A DNA stretch of 64,000 bases from Enoplosus armatus (lineage: Eukaryota > Chordata > Actinopteri > Centrarchiformes > Enoplosidae). The notes under the pieces were generated by a model that saw nothing but the letters and a program-made list of their open reading frames with translations, was not told where the DNA came from and made no database searches. The first letter of the stretch is position 1, and every line of letters begins with the position of its first letter. Where the stretch lies: positions 26,861,722-26,925,721 of the forward strand of contig NC_092183.1 in assembly GCF_043641665.1 (NCBI RefSeq), given 5' to 3'. This document shows positions 33,728 through 47,275 of this stretch, in pieces. The translations under genes and the position numbers were made by a program.

Positions 33728-33800
33728 CTAGATAAACCTACTGTGTTGTCTGCTAGCAGCACCTGCTCTCACTGATTAAAGCTTGATGGAATATCTGAAA

Positions 33801-33823
33801 ACACACACACACACACACACACA
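33801..33823. repeat. (CA)n between the convergent mtmr3 and cit 3' ends
   Basis: Short uninterrupted CA run in the roughly 85-bp gap between the two predicted transcript ends. Confidence 0.9.
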
Positions 33824-33834
33824 TAGATGAAGAA

Positions 33835-35076
33835 AACAGTCAGACACTTCAATCATGTTTAATGCATGTACTGGTATACATCTCTAAAAATCAAGAAAAT
33901 CTTAAGATACTGTCTAACATCAATGTCTACTTACTGAATGCAAATTCAAGTGAATACGTGACAGAAAAGAACAACCAAGAGAGAGAGAATCAAGATCGAA
34001 AAGCGACGAGTGCTGCTGTAAGTTAGTCATGCTCACTGATGTGACGAATGGAGGTGGTCTTACTGGCTCTAAAGAAACGATACTAGAAAGTGACGACCCC
34101 TGACGATTACTAGACTTCATAGCACTGCACAGAAACAGGACATCTGTACCATAACCAGCGGCGGCGGCGGCGGCAGCGGCAGTGGACTAAGAGCAAGCTG
34201 AGGCGGGGTCAGCCAGCCAGCCTGACTGCACGGCGTCCGGCGTCAGAGGCAGAGCTGTGCGTTTTCTTGATCTTAGGTTTGCTAAAAACAACACAAGGTA
34301 CACTTGGAGCAAAACATTGCTTAGTAATTGTTTTACAAAGTATGGCCGGACGACGACTGTCAATAAAGCAATCATGTGCAATTATATATCAAAGGCTATT
34401 GAGTCAAGAGGACCACACAGTTGATCCAAAGAAAGAAGACTGGTCATGTGACAAGGACGAGTTTTTAACTCCCGTTCAAATCCAATCTCGTGTGCAAAGT
34501 GTTGCCTCCTCGGACCTCTTTCCTCTTCGTGATTTATGCGAGTAATTAAATGTTGGTTTGATTCTCTGAACAGAGAAAAAACCTGATATTGAACGTGATA
34601 CTTCAGATTCTAATGAAATGTTGATATTGTATTTCTTAACCAACGACATCAGTAATCTCCCTGCAACATCTTTAGAAACTCATTTTTAAAAAAAATAGAC
34701 ATGGCTTTGCCAGCCGACTATTCCCTTTATCTATAAAAACTCAGACAGCAATATTTACAACTTTGAGTAGATCTTATAAAGTAGATTCTCCTGATCTGTC
34801 GATCAGCCAAGGTTCCCTGCCACCAAATCTAAGGAGGGACTCCTCCCATGAAAGCACGTGTCAGAAAAGAGGATTGTCGCAGGAGCCGTGTCCCAGTGCA
34901 GGTTTATGTGTTGTTGAACAAGGAACTGAGACCGCACTATGTACAGGCAATGGGGCTGACGGTCAGCCTGAGTGATGTGTGTGTGTGTGTGTGTGCGTGT
35001 GCTTGCGCTCAGTGTGGATCAAGGGTTTCCCATAGTTGCTCTTCAACCTCCAGTCAGGAGCAGCGCGGAACTGGAT
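33835..35076 (-). other. cit: cit 3' untranslated region (predicted)
   Basis: About 1.24 kb between the cit stop codon and the candidate ATTAAA signal. It includes a short (CCG)n run on the transcribed strand (34158-34181) and a (CA)n run near 34978-34995. No coding sequence recognised. Confidence 0.5.
33858..33863 (-). terminator. Candidate cit poly(A) signal ATTAAA
   Basis: Minus-strand ATTAAA (plus strand TTTAAT). No minus-strand AATAAA exists between here and the cit stop at 35077, so this common variant is the best candidate; cleavage expected about 33835-33845. Confidence 0.5.
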
Positions 35077-35100
35077 TCACACCGATGACTGATCCCATAC
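35077..35100 (-). CDS. cit: cit last coding exon, PDZ-binding C-terminus
   Basis: Only 24 coding nt: VWDQSSV and stop. Acceptor CTCGCAG lies at 35101-35107, and the phase agrees with the preceding exon's VNK/GTAGGG donor at 36406. The final QSSV is a class I PDZ ligand, identical to the mammalian citron C-terminus that binds PSD-95 (from memory). The exon also contains the start of the 3'UTR. Confidence 0.9.
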   Translation of the reverse strand, partial: VWDQSSV

Positions 35101-38100
35101 CTGCGAGACAAGAACAGGGGCAAAGGGTCAATGCACTGGTTCAACAGCTGTCTCCATTTGAATTCACCATTTCTACTCATGGCACTTTGAAATGAAATGA
35201 TGTGTGTGAATGTCTTAAATGTGTCGGAGGCTGTCGGAGCAGGCCGTGTATGCACATTCATAGTTCCAGGTTTCTGTAATTGAACGAGAATGATATTTTC
35301 TCACAACTGAGCAGCCTTTTTACGTAAATGAGAATTTCCCCCATTGGGAATAACTCGCTAGCGCAAGTCAAAACATAAGGCTAGTGATATTCTATATTTG
35401 TATTATTGGCAATAAATCCCACGAAGAAACCAAAACCAACAATGTGTCTGTCTGTTCCCCAGTACTGTCTAACATCCTCATCCTGTCCGTGGCTCTCAGC
35501 CCATCGGTTCCTGCTGAAGATGTAAATCTTTAGAAATGGGTCACGAATAAATTGTTTCAATCAATCCAAAAAACAGGTGGGCACTGTAGTTTTGAGCTAA
35601 ACAGAGAGAATTTTTATTTTATTTTATTTTATTTCTGTCCCCACCACTTTCCAAATCAAACCCACGCCCTTGCTTGTGATGTGACGAAATGATGACGATG
35701 AACTGAATCAGAGTTACAGTCCGCAGGACAGAAGGACCAGCTCTGTATGTATGACCAACAGAACCATGAGCTGTAATCAAATCCAAGGTTAAATATTCGA
35801 ACACCCTTGCTACCAGCGGTAATAATTGCTTTTGCTGCTTTCACAGTATTCTCATATTTTCTCTATTTGTTCTGTATCTTGATGTTAGAACTATGATAAC
35901 GTTGTTTTTATTGTCTATTATTATTATTTCAACCGTCTTTCCTGTATATTGTTTTTCCCCATTATGTTGTTGTTTTTTGCTGCTTGCTCACTTTGCTGTT
36001 GTTCCCCCCTCCCAAGAGCCACGAGATAAATCTGACGGCTTTCCTAACTTGATTAATATGATGAGAAGGAAGGAGAAAAAGATTACTGCTCTCGTTTTTT
36101 TAGTTGTTTTAAAATATTTCCTCTCTGGAGAGTTTTGTCTCCTCAACACTCTTGAAATGAAACAGTCTGAAAGCAGAAGGCGGTCCGGCCGGGGTCACAC
36201 TGTCCATACAGCGTAGACCTGTGACGAGGGGCCACAGGAAGACATCGCTGGGCTAGTAGGGGTCACGGGCCAAAAAGTGGTCTCAACTACAAATATAATG
36301 TGCAGTGATGGGACCTCCCTGTGCTGTGTGTATGTGTGTGTTGATACAGACAGGATGCAAAGGAAGAAAGAGGGACATGCCCACAGCCAGAATCCAAACC
36401 CCCTACCTTGTTAACGGGGGCGAGCTGCGTTCGGACAGATCCTGCGTGAAGCCGGGTGCTGTCCCCGAATCTCCCCGGGGACCTTTCCCTGCGACTGTCG
36501 AGCACCCTGCCGGGCGACTTCTCCCTGTCCAGCGGTCGGGCGGGAGACTTGTCCCGTCTGAACTCGGTGCGGCCCTCCCGGTAACGGTGCGGGGTGCTGG
36601 GCTCCCTGTGCAGGCCGTCGTGGCTGCCGGGGCCCGAGGTCAGACGCTTGGAGATGTGCTCTGTGTAGGTGGGCGGGCCCCGCTTACTGGGACTACTGCG
36701 GGGGACACAGCAGAGAGCAACAGACAATGTGACGAGGGACACCAAACCTCTTTCAGAAACAAGAAGGTTTTATGTTTCCACAGCAGATGGCACTGTTGTC
36801 CTGTCCAATGGTCCTCGTGGTGAAAGTTCACAGCAAATGTGTTTTGAGGTAAAATAGTTTTATAAGTGTTTTGTAGGTGTTCTAGTGTTTTTAATCCACC
36901 TACACGCTACAATTTAAATTCTGTGGGTTTTTTCTCTCTTGTTCTGTTTTTGTTGTTGTTGCTCAAACTAAGTAAGGGAGCTGACCCTCGGCTGGAGCCG
37001 GTCCTCTGCAGCTCTCCCGACTCTCTGATCAGGCTCCCCTTGCAGCAGATGACCCGCAGTTTGTTCTGGTAGGAGGAGGCCAGGTAAATGGCCCCGGAGG
37101 AGATGGCCGGGCCCAGGTAGCGAGGGTTGGGGATGTCCAGGTGGGCCAGCACTGTAGGACTGCAAAGGGTAGACACACAGTGAAGTGGCAAATATAGCTA
37201 ACAACCAAAGCCAAACGTCTCTTTTGCACATTTGGTCCAAGGCAAGCCGGTCTGTCTCACCCCAGAGAGGCATGTCCCTGAACCTCGATGACGTCCAGGG
37301 AGTTGAAGTAGGTGACAAACAGGTAGGGCTCTCTGTAGGCTGAGAACAGTGGGACACGATGTCAGAATGTGATGCTGCGTCGATGCAGCATGAAGCAGCG
37401 GGAGTTACAAAGTGTATTTACCAAAAGACAGAGGCAGACGGCTCCACTTGATGTCCTCAGTGCGGCTTCTTCGTCCGTACGTGTCCACAAACACTCCAAA
37501 CTCTGCCACATAAAGAAAGCTTACTGTACACTCCTCTGTGGGCCTCTTATGCTGCCCCCAAGACAGCGATATCACAAATAATATATCAAAAACATGGAGA
37601 GAGAAAAAAGCGGGTCAACACTATATAATATATATAATACACTTTTGTGTTCATGCTGGCAGTGATGGTCTGTACTGTCCGATCACACCGACGGCGCTTT
37701 ACCTTCCTGCAGCAGCGTGCAGACTGACTCACCGTGAAAACACAGCAGGTATTCCTCCTTCTGCATGCTGCTGGCCACCTGCATGATGGCGATGGGGAAG
37801 CTGTGGGATGAGGCGGCGAACACCGCTGACGCCAGCGACACGTCGTTCTTGTCCAGGAACTCTGCAGCGGACCAATCAGAAGGCCGGGGTCAAACACTAT
37901 TTCAAAACTCTTCACAAATTAGGACAGCTTCAATATCGTCCGATGAATCTTAGCTGTTATCCTGTGATTATTATGTATCGTATTATCGTTGTTATATTGT
38001 ATATATATATATTGCGTATCTGCAGGCCACAGTCAGACCTCGCTCACAGACAGGAAAGGAACATTATAACGACAGCAAGATACTTCGATCCTCGTGTGGG

Positions 38101-41100
38101 CTGAACTACACATTGTACATTATGTTCATGTTCCGCCCTCACCCTCGAGCACGAACTGCTTCATCTCAATCTCGTAGAACTTGTTGGTGCCGATGATGAT
38201 GCTGTAGCTGGTGAGGTGGACGCAGCTGCAGGGCTCCAGAGTTTCGATCTCCTGCAGGATGAAGAACGGAGACGTGAGTGACAGACAGCACCGTGCATTG
38301 GATACAAGAAACTCTAGCGATGGCAAAAGGCTTATTATTCTCTATTTATTCAAAATAACAAAACAACAACATAAGAATGAAGCGATGTGATCCTGACTAT
38401 TTACTACTTTTATACTTGGAAGGACATCCAAATATTCAGCCTCAGCTCTGCTGTGCTGCTCTTCTGTTTTGGGGTTAAATTCAGCCTCCATGGACATAAA
38501 CTGTGTAAATATGTCAATATGTTTTTTAACTTTAACTGTATTGCTTTTCATTTTGTTGTTACGGGATAAAACCCCAGACATTTGTGTCAGTGAGGTACAG
38601 GACATTTTGATACAACGTGTTCTTCATACAGAGGTTGTAGTGGTGTGATGGGTTTTAGAAGCAGTCCACTTTGCCCGTTTTTCATGACACGTCTCTCTAT
38701 TAAGCGTACGGTGGACACGTGGAACAAACGGCTCAGACTCCTTACCTTACGAATGCAGTATTTGTTGAGACTGTCGTTGTAGCGCAGAATGGTTATCTTG
38801 TTTGGCATTGCAGCACATATACAAGGCCCGTTGTCTATCTGCAAAGAGAGCGCAGGCGTCAGACTCTAAAGTCAGTTACGTTTTTTTTTCACAGACAAAA
38901 AAAGAGAGAAGAAGACCTACTCTCCCTGCAGCAAACAGATGGCAGCCCTTCACCGTCTCAAAGATGTAGGGAGCCAGTTCAGACTGGCTGGGCAGGTGGG
39001 ACTGAGCCAGAGACTGCTTCACCCTCTTGATCTCCACCAGACACAACGCCCTCTCGTCTCCTGCAGCACACAGACAGACGTCACCGTGCTGTCCTGTGTG
39101 ACAGGATGGATCATATCTACAAGTTCCAACGACATTAACAGAACGGTAGCGTGGCCTTTCGAAGTTTTTAATGATGAAAAATAATTGCAGCGCCTCAGTT
39201 ATATGCCAATTTGTTAAAATGGCAGCTAGTTGTGGCAGGAGACACTGGCTCCCTGAATGGAATGAACTAAAAGTCTAGACTCAAATCCCGCTGCTCGGTA
39301 GACCCTTATCATCTGAGCTGAACGCGACAAAGCTCGACCCCTCACCGACAATCATCAGCAGCTTCTCCTGCTCTTTGATGACGTGGATCTGAAAGACCGA
39401 TCCCAGGCCAGGGATGTGAGTCAGAGAGTTCTTGATAACATTCAGGGCGTACAGACCCTCTTCGGAGCCCACCAGAACTACCTGCGGCGCAGCGAGAAGA
39501 CACAAATCATTAAGACAAACATAATTAGGAGACAGCTCAAACAGGGGCAATGTGGTGGCATCTGCTCTGTGCTGCATGTGCCCTCATCGACTAAGATCTT
39601 TCTACTTTTCAACACAACTGCTACTGTGGGGGAAGGTGTTTTCTAAATCCAGTGGTTCCCAACGTGGGACCCCCACAAGGGGTCACGAGATCAATCCAAA
39701 GGGTCGCAAGGTGATTAATAGGAAAGTGAAGCTGAAAAACATATTTCTTCTTCACAAAGTTATGTTTATGTTTTGGGACTTTCCTCTAATTACTGGATAA
39801 TCTCAAAATTATAATAAAGCAAGAAAATGTAAATGGTTAAAATGGTCACAAGTGTGCAACCAGTGACAAGCAGACATAACTTTGTTTAAGGGATCACAGG
39901 CTGAAACATTTGGGAACCACTGCTCTAAATGACCAAATGTCTAAAATCAGCAGATTCACTATTTTAAGAAATGTTGCAGTGAGACAACACGGCCAGTACT
40001 CTCCAATAAAATGTGATTGACAACCGGTACCTGATCTGTGAGGGGGAGGGTGCAGTTAATATCCAGCCTATCGTCTCCCTCCAGCTTTAGGAGAGAGTTT
40101 CCTAGAAGCTTCTGTAAGAGCAGAGAGAGGTGAGGGGTCAGCGGGGTCTCGACCTCAACATGACCTCAGGGGGAGGCAGCAGGGGAGCAGAACAGAGGGG
40201 AGGGGCGGGGGGGGCAGAGGGAGGGGGGCTGGACGGCTGCAGGACTGTATGCAGGTTAGTAGTGTCAGAGGTGGGACCAAGTCACAAGTCAGCGTCCAGT
40301 TTTGAGCTCACAAGTAGAAAGTGAGTCTAGTCGTTGCATTGTTAACCCCTGAACCACCTTTAATTCTGGACCTCGACCAAACAGCTGAGATGTCCACTTA
40401 CAGGTAAAGTACACGTTCAACAATCTGCATACAAGTCTTTAATTTGAGAAATGAAACATTTTACATAGAACACAAACATGAAACATGTTGAATACATAAA
40501 CTAAAAGGTTAACCAGTGCTCATATTATATATTATATATGAGGATTTCCTGTTCACTTCAGTGTGGACACAGTGAAGTCATGGTTGTGTGTAAGTGTGGC
40601 GTTGTCCACTCATTATTAACAGTATTATCAGCATTACTGGCCTCTTTAGTGACAGTATTTTCATTAAAAACAACAATTCATACTGATATAATAATTTCCA
40701 CAAATATACAATGGAATCACATTCGATTCATCATAGTGACAACAGTTTATCATCAGTATTCAATGGCAATATTCAGCTTTGGTAAAACAGAAAAGGAAAA
40801 AAAAAAGAAAAAATATATATTACAGAGAAGCGTTTCCCTGCCAACTGGAAACTCCTGCCCGGGTAAAAACCGCAGTGCACTCTGGGGATTTTAGTTCTGG
40901 GGCTTAACATGCTTAAGCCACGGCACATAAGCACAACACATTTTTAAACAAGATATCACAACTCAAAATGTGCTCGGTCAAACGGCCTTTACGGATACCA
41001 GATTCAATGGAAGAGCCACAGCTAAACTTCAAGTTACATCAACGATAACAAAACATTTACCGTTAGCTTTTGTCAGGTCACGCTCGACCAGGAACTGACT

Positions 41101-41230
41101 TTATAATCTTTATAACGCTGTTTTGTCAAAATGTATTCAATGACGAGTGAGGTTTAATAGCACGAGGTACCTCACTCTTGACTGGCTAACCTGAATGTAC
41201 CTGTAGATGAGCAGGCAATACCAGCATGGG

Positions 41231-41266
<36 letters not shown>

Positions 41267-42004
41267 AGTCAGATGTTATACGATGGAGCAAAAGATGAAG
41301 TAATTTGATACATGTGATGGTCAAATCTAGCCCCTCCAAACTGTTTCTGTCACCCAGTTTGCGACACAGGCGAGTCAGGGTCACGTGACTTGAGTCCCAG
41401 TCTCTAAAGAGTGTGCAGAGTGGGCAGCAGGGACAAAACACAGACGGGTACACGGGCAGGTAAAGAAAAACACCCCACTGTCTGATCCCCGGTCCCCCTG
41501 GACAGGACAGCTGAAGAGGATCGACCCAAAGATGATCAAACATCTTGGTGAGAAGTTGTGTACTGCGGTTATAAAAACAACACGGGGGGGGGGGGGGGGG
41601 GGGGATATTTCAGCAACATTGAAACCATTACATCAGCACAGGTAGAGTGTGTACAGGACATGACAGCGTAGCAGAGGAGAGTGAGAGTGAGGGGTGGGGG
41701 TTGGGGGGAGGGGGTGATCAACCAACACAATGACAGACACATGCACTACTGCGTGCCTCGTGAAGGATATGCAGGTGTGTGCATGTGTGGGTAAGTCTTA
41801 CGTCTACGTCTTTCTCTTTACCTGGACCAGAGGAGACAGAACCATTTGTCTTTTGGACACAGCAGCCTATGTGTGCAATGACACCCAATGGGATGGGCAG
41901 AATAGAGCAAATCAACAAAACGTGCCCATATACCGGACATACAGTGTGGCACGATGAAAAAGCAACAAACAGCAGTGAGAAAGACAAAGAGAGAGAGAGA
42001 GAGG

Positions 42005-42036
<32 letters not shown>

Positions 42037-45000
42037 GAGGGGGACAATTAACGACACAGAAAAGTGAACTGGGGCTCATCCATTAAAACCTAGGTCTTAA
42101 AATCATGAATAGCCCCCACACAGTTAAACAGCCGGTTTTTACGACCACGGCCGCAGACAAGACAAGCCTTTTATGATTTGAGTCAGCAGACATGGAGGAC
42201 ACAGAGGGCCAATGGCCCCGGTCGCCCCCCTCCTGCTCCAGGGATACTCACTGCGTCGGCCTCGGCCTTCTCCCGCGAGGCTCGCCCCGCCGCCACCACG
42301 GACTCCATGACAGCCACCCAGCGCTGTTTGTCTGGGAAACTGGGAGCCATAAAGTAAACTGACTGTCCAGGCCAGCAGGGGGTGTGACAACGGGACTCCA
42401 GCTTCAGGACGTAGGGAACATCTGACACAAAGGGAACATAATTAAGGCTTCAGAACTGATGCGCTCTCTCATTTGAATGCTTTCTAGTTAATCATAGTGA
42501 AATCAAACTGTGCTTCATTTGGCTGGGACTCTGGGGGACCCTGTAAATGACCCCTGGGGGTCTCCGAGCCAAACTAGGAGAACCATAACTCCTCTAAAAT
42601 ACATTTTTAAAGAAGTACAGAAAATGGCTATAAAGTCTTGTATTAACAAGACAAAAACATTGAGCACTGGCGAGGAGAATACTGAGAGAAAGTTACAGAT
42701 GAAGGGGGGGGGGGTTGGATAAAGAGAGACGCAAATCAATGTAACAGCACACTTTATAGTACCTGACTTGGCGGTGTTGGGTAGCTCAGATGCCCCCACT
42801 GCTCCATGAACAACCACCTCTCCATCTGACAAACACAGGTCAAACTCCTCCAGCGGCTTCACTGAATCTGAACAACACACACAGAACAAGCACGTCTGTA
42901 ACTAGAGGTCCTCTGGTAGATCCAGGACTTGTTGCTGTGTGTTGCGCACCTTCTCTGGGCTCTATCTCGTAGATGGACACTTTAGTCCCATCCAGGACCA
43001 CGTATTTTCTCTCCCAGCCCTGGCCTCGCTTCCCATTCCTGCAAACACACACACACAAGGCCAACTGCATTACTACAAAGCACAGAATGATGAAACGGAT
43101 GCTGCAGGAAACTCTCCTAATGCCTTTGTTTAAACTGGTTTAAGTACCAGATGGGTGGACTTTGCCAGACAGAACATAACAACGAGTGCCTGAGAGCACT
43201 TGCGTTTGGTAACATCAGCCTGCCCGATCAGTGGGAGGCGATGACACAGCCTCACAGTGAGGGAGCACCAAAGAGAAGCTACATTGCTCGAGACAAATAC
43301 ACTAAACGGTGTGAGGGACATGACGGATATACAGCACGGAGTGTCTAAGATGTCGGCCAGCTTCAATGCTCCTTGGCATATGATCCACATCGTCTTAACA
43401 CTCCCGAGACTATTCTCATCATCCGAATCTGCAGGTTAATCTTTCACCCGTCTGTATGTGTAAATCAGACGCAACATCGTGGGCTGAAAAGCATGCGTGT
43501 TTCTGATCGAGATCAGCTATTGTGGCACGTGCGGAAACCGTAGGACCCCCACCCCACGCATGGCCCGCACCCCAATAGGAAGACTGACTGGCATAGAGCG
43601 GTGCGAGAAAAGCTCAAACACCGACACCCATCGCTAACCTGGGCTGCTTCATCCAGCCCTCCAGGTGCATGTGTCCGCTGGCCTCTTTGAGCTGCTGGCC
43701 CGGGGAGCTGCCTTTGTCCCGACACGGGCCCTCAGACAGGTGCAGGGAGCAGTCGCTGGACATGCCACACGTGGCCGGAAGGCAGGGGGAGCATTTTGGG
43801 TGGCACAAAGCGTGACATTCTGAGGAGGGAAACAAAAACAACAACACTGTTGAAGAGAGAGAGAGAGAGAGAGAGAGCAATGCTACACACAAGCTTCTGG
43901 CTCCTCTCCACACGGGGGGGGGGGGGTCTGTAGTTAGTGCTGGTCAGTTAAACAACTCAAAACATTTTAATTTAGTATTTTAACTGTGTGATGTTTGTTA
44001 TGTTATAAAAAGGTTAGGCAGAACAATGGGGAGAAGTGAGCAGCAGCCATCACCATAGTTTCATAATAACACTGCCATATATCATCTGTATGACCACTTC
44101 TATTTATACAATAGAAAATACATCACAAAAATAAATAATAGGAAGGCTAAAATGTTAATTATGTTTTTATGAATGGGGCCACCCGTTAAAATATGAACTA
44201 CAATGTATCTTCATTCAGTTTACATAAAGGCAGTGTGGATCATTTGGTTCAGAGCCGCCCCTTTTCGAACACGTCTGCAACTCACCCAGGCAGGTAGCAG
44301 CTTGGCGACCAAAGTGCACCGTATCCAGGCACACGGTACACTTGGCAGCTCTCATGTTGAGTCCCACCGTGAAGCGGTGAGGGGTGTTGTGGTGCACCAC
44401 CCTCTCTCTCTCCCTCTCTCTGTCTCTCTGACTGTCCTTCAAACGACGGCTATACTCTGAATACAGTCAGGGAACACAGTGAGGGCAGGCGGCTCCAGTA
44501 CCGTGTCAGGCACATCCATCACTTCATGCCATACCCGCTATGAAATCAGTTCAACAAAGGAAGGGTTCCAAAACAACTGTAAGATGTTGAGCAAAAAGGC
44601 ATAAGCAAGTAAACTCTGAAGACAAAAATGCTTGGAGAAGAATGTAGATTGAATCATTCCCTTTGCTTTTGCCCACTCTCTGCTGCGTTTTAAAGGCATT
44701 ATCCAGCCAGGATCAAGTTTATTCACTGTGTGTCTACACACCACTACATTTCCCATAAAACATCTGGTCTCCTGTGAACATGAGGTTCATTTGATGTACA
44801 TGTTCAAAGCAACTTCAATGCAAATATTCACTTGTAGATAATTATGCAAACATCTTTTGGAATTGAAATACATCGTAAAGCAAACAACTCAGAAAGTTAC
44901 TGATGATTTATGGATTTTCTGATGTTTTTCTTTCCCATAATATACACTCATAGAGTGCTGCAGGGATGACATGTTTTTGTAGGCCAACCCGGGAAGTTAG

Positions 45001-47224
45001 CATCGCCCTGGTTCCCTCGACTAAAAGCCAATGGGATTTCTCCATGGGATTTATTATTTATTATTGCAGAAAATAAACTCTGCGGGAAATAAAAGTTTAA
45101 ATAGATATCGATATATAGACAGATAGATATAGAGTATAAACACAACGGGGCTGTAAAGGCGGACTTGTTTTAAACTTGTTAACAGCCGCCTTTTTGAAGA
45201 CACATACAAGCTTCATGCTTCATGAGCGGGGCATCCGCTGACGTATGTTATGCCGTAGAACAAAACAATTTCAGGCATCTGACCAAAAAACCCATTGACT
45301 TCCAGACAAGGGAACAGGAAGTGCAACTTATTTCCGTATTTTAAGACTCATTCCTGCAGCACTCTATTGTGTTGCTCTTATAGTTTTTTTTATGTCCATT
45401 TTACGTTTCTTGTTCTCTGTTTTTATTGTTGTCCTTTTCCTTCTTCTTTCTGTCGCTGTTAATATCAGGTCACACTGACATAAGATTAAGGTAGCTGCTG
45501 TTGCAACCTTGACTCTTTCGTAAGAAGAAGTGAGATGGAGTGGTTAATACCTTTAGAATGTGTCAGAGTGTGGGTTCAAACAGCGTTTTGTGCATTGCAG
45601 AGTTTATCACACGGTACATCTCTGTTAGTGTATGATGTGAAGTTCAGGTGGGACTGTAGTGAGTTAAAGAGCAGAGCAGACTTCCGCAAATCAGATTGGC
45701 TAAGCTTCAGCAACCAAGATAAAATGCTTCAGATTTCTAAAGCTGTGCACTGAAAAGGGGGGAAAATTTACTGACCAGCCTGTTGGGACCTCACTTTTTT
45801 TTCTTTTTTTTTTAATAAAAAGTGCAGAGCTTTTAAAATCTGGCTTTTCAAGGATGTGGATGAGGCAAAAGTAGAAGAGAGATAAGAGACCAAACTGCAG
45901 AAACCGCGAGTTTGGACGACTTACTTTCAAAAGTGACCCTCCTTCTCTCTGAAAGGTGTGTGAAAGAAAAAGGATAGTAAGAGCTTCATGAAGGATCCTT
46001 TGTGACTGATTTAACATGTGTGTGTCTACGGTAAGGGCCAGAATGTGTCAAGCATGACGCTATAAACCTGCATGTAACACTTGGGTAAACATCATCCCTC
46101 CACTCACCCTCAGGTGTGGCAGTCTCCTTCCTGCGTCCAGAGTTGGAGGGTGCCAGGTTGGTCGGGCCCTGCTGGTGCTCAGGAGACTTCACCATGGCGG
46201 ACATAATCATCTGCTGGCGTGCTGTGGCCGGGTTTGTAGAGTTACCGTGATCCTTATACTGGAGCGCTGGGGTTGGAAGAAGAAGAGGAACGGCATGCTG
46301 GGTAAAGTGTTGTCTATGTTAGCAGTTTACTGTTGCTAAAGTGAACAGGTCTCACCTTCCTCTCTCAGAGAGCGCAGCTCCGCTCTCATCTTCTGCAGAG
46401 CCTCCTCCAGCTCGGAGCAGCGGGTGCGCTCTTTGTCCAGAGCCACCTTCATGTCGCTGTACTGCAGAGGCACCGGCTGGATGGGGGGCACGGGGGAAGC
46501 CTGGCCTTGACCCTGACCCTGAGCCTGGGCCTGGGCCTGGGCCTGGGCCTGGGCAGCCATGGCAGCCAACAGGTCCTCTCGACGACGCCCGAACAGACCC
46601 TGAGGCACAGGAACCAACACCGCCGTCACTTGTTTTAAACTTACTTACTTTATTTCTGAGTCTAATTCAGTGGTGATAATCTACAACTCTGTCTGGTGGA
46701 GGTTGTAACAACGAATCATCGAACACATCATATTAATTCAAAACCCCTTCCAACGACATCCAAACCGGTGTAGGAAGACAAGGCCATTTACAATCAACCC
46801 AATGAGATGTAGAATCCTGTCTGACCTTTTTCTTCTTGGAGCCACCGTGGGCCTGGGACTGGAGGAAGTCTATGAGCTTGGTCTGCTGGGTGATGGTCCC
46901 CTCCATTTTCACCTTCTCATGGGAGTACACAGCCTGCAGGTGGAGCTAAGTGAACATCACTACCGCCATGAATTTCTCCTCAAGTACTTCACTTCACACA
47001 GAGAGGGTGACAGAGAGACAGAGAGGAGGGAGGGGGGGAGTGTATGCTGTGGGGTAAAACAAAGTGTGTGTGTGTGTGTGTGTGTGGGTGAGGGGGGGGT
47101 GTTCATGTGTTTTTCACTGTTAAAGCAAAGTGACAGAACAATGGGGGAGAAACAAGACTGGGAACCTCATAATCTCTCAGTAGAGTTTTTTTTTCCTGAT
47201 GTTATACATTAGTACATTTATATA

Positions 47225-47275
<51 letters not shown>

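Larger units (their letters stand above)
28782..33750 (+). other. mtmr3: mtmr3 3' untranslated region (predicted)
   Basis: About 5 kb from stop to the distal AATAAA at 33722-33727, in keeping with the several-kb 3'UTR of mammalian MTMR3 (from memory). Internal AATAAA hexamers near 31145 and 33120 allow shorter forms. It carries a MITE (29374-30159), (CA)n runs, a GC-rich block with three CCAAT boxes (31570-31714), facing GT and CA runs (33181-33277) and a poly(C) run (33535-33553). Confidence 0.6.
40112..42251 (-). other. cit: cit intron between PH and CNH exons
   Basis: A 2.1-kb intron rich in simple repeats: (ATC)n, a 21-G run and (GA)n. It also has a teleost repeat fragment near 40265-40340. 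No recognised gene. Confidence 0.65.
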
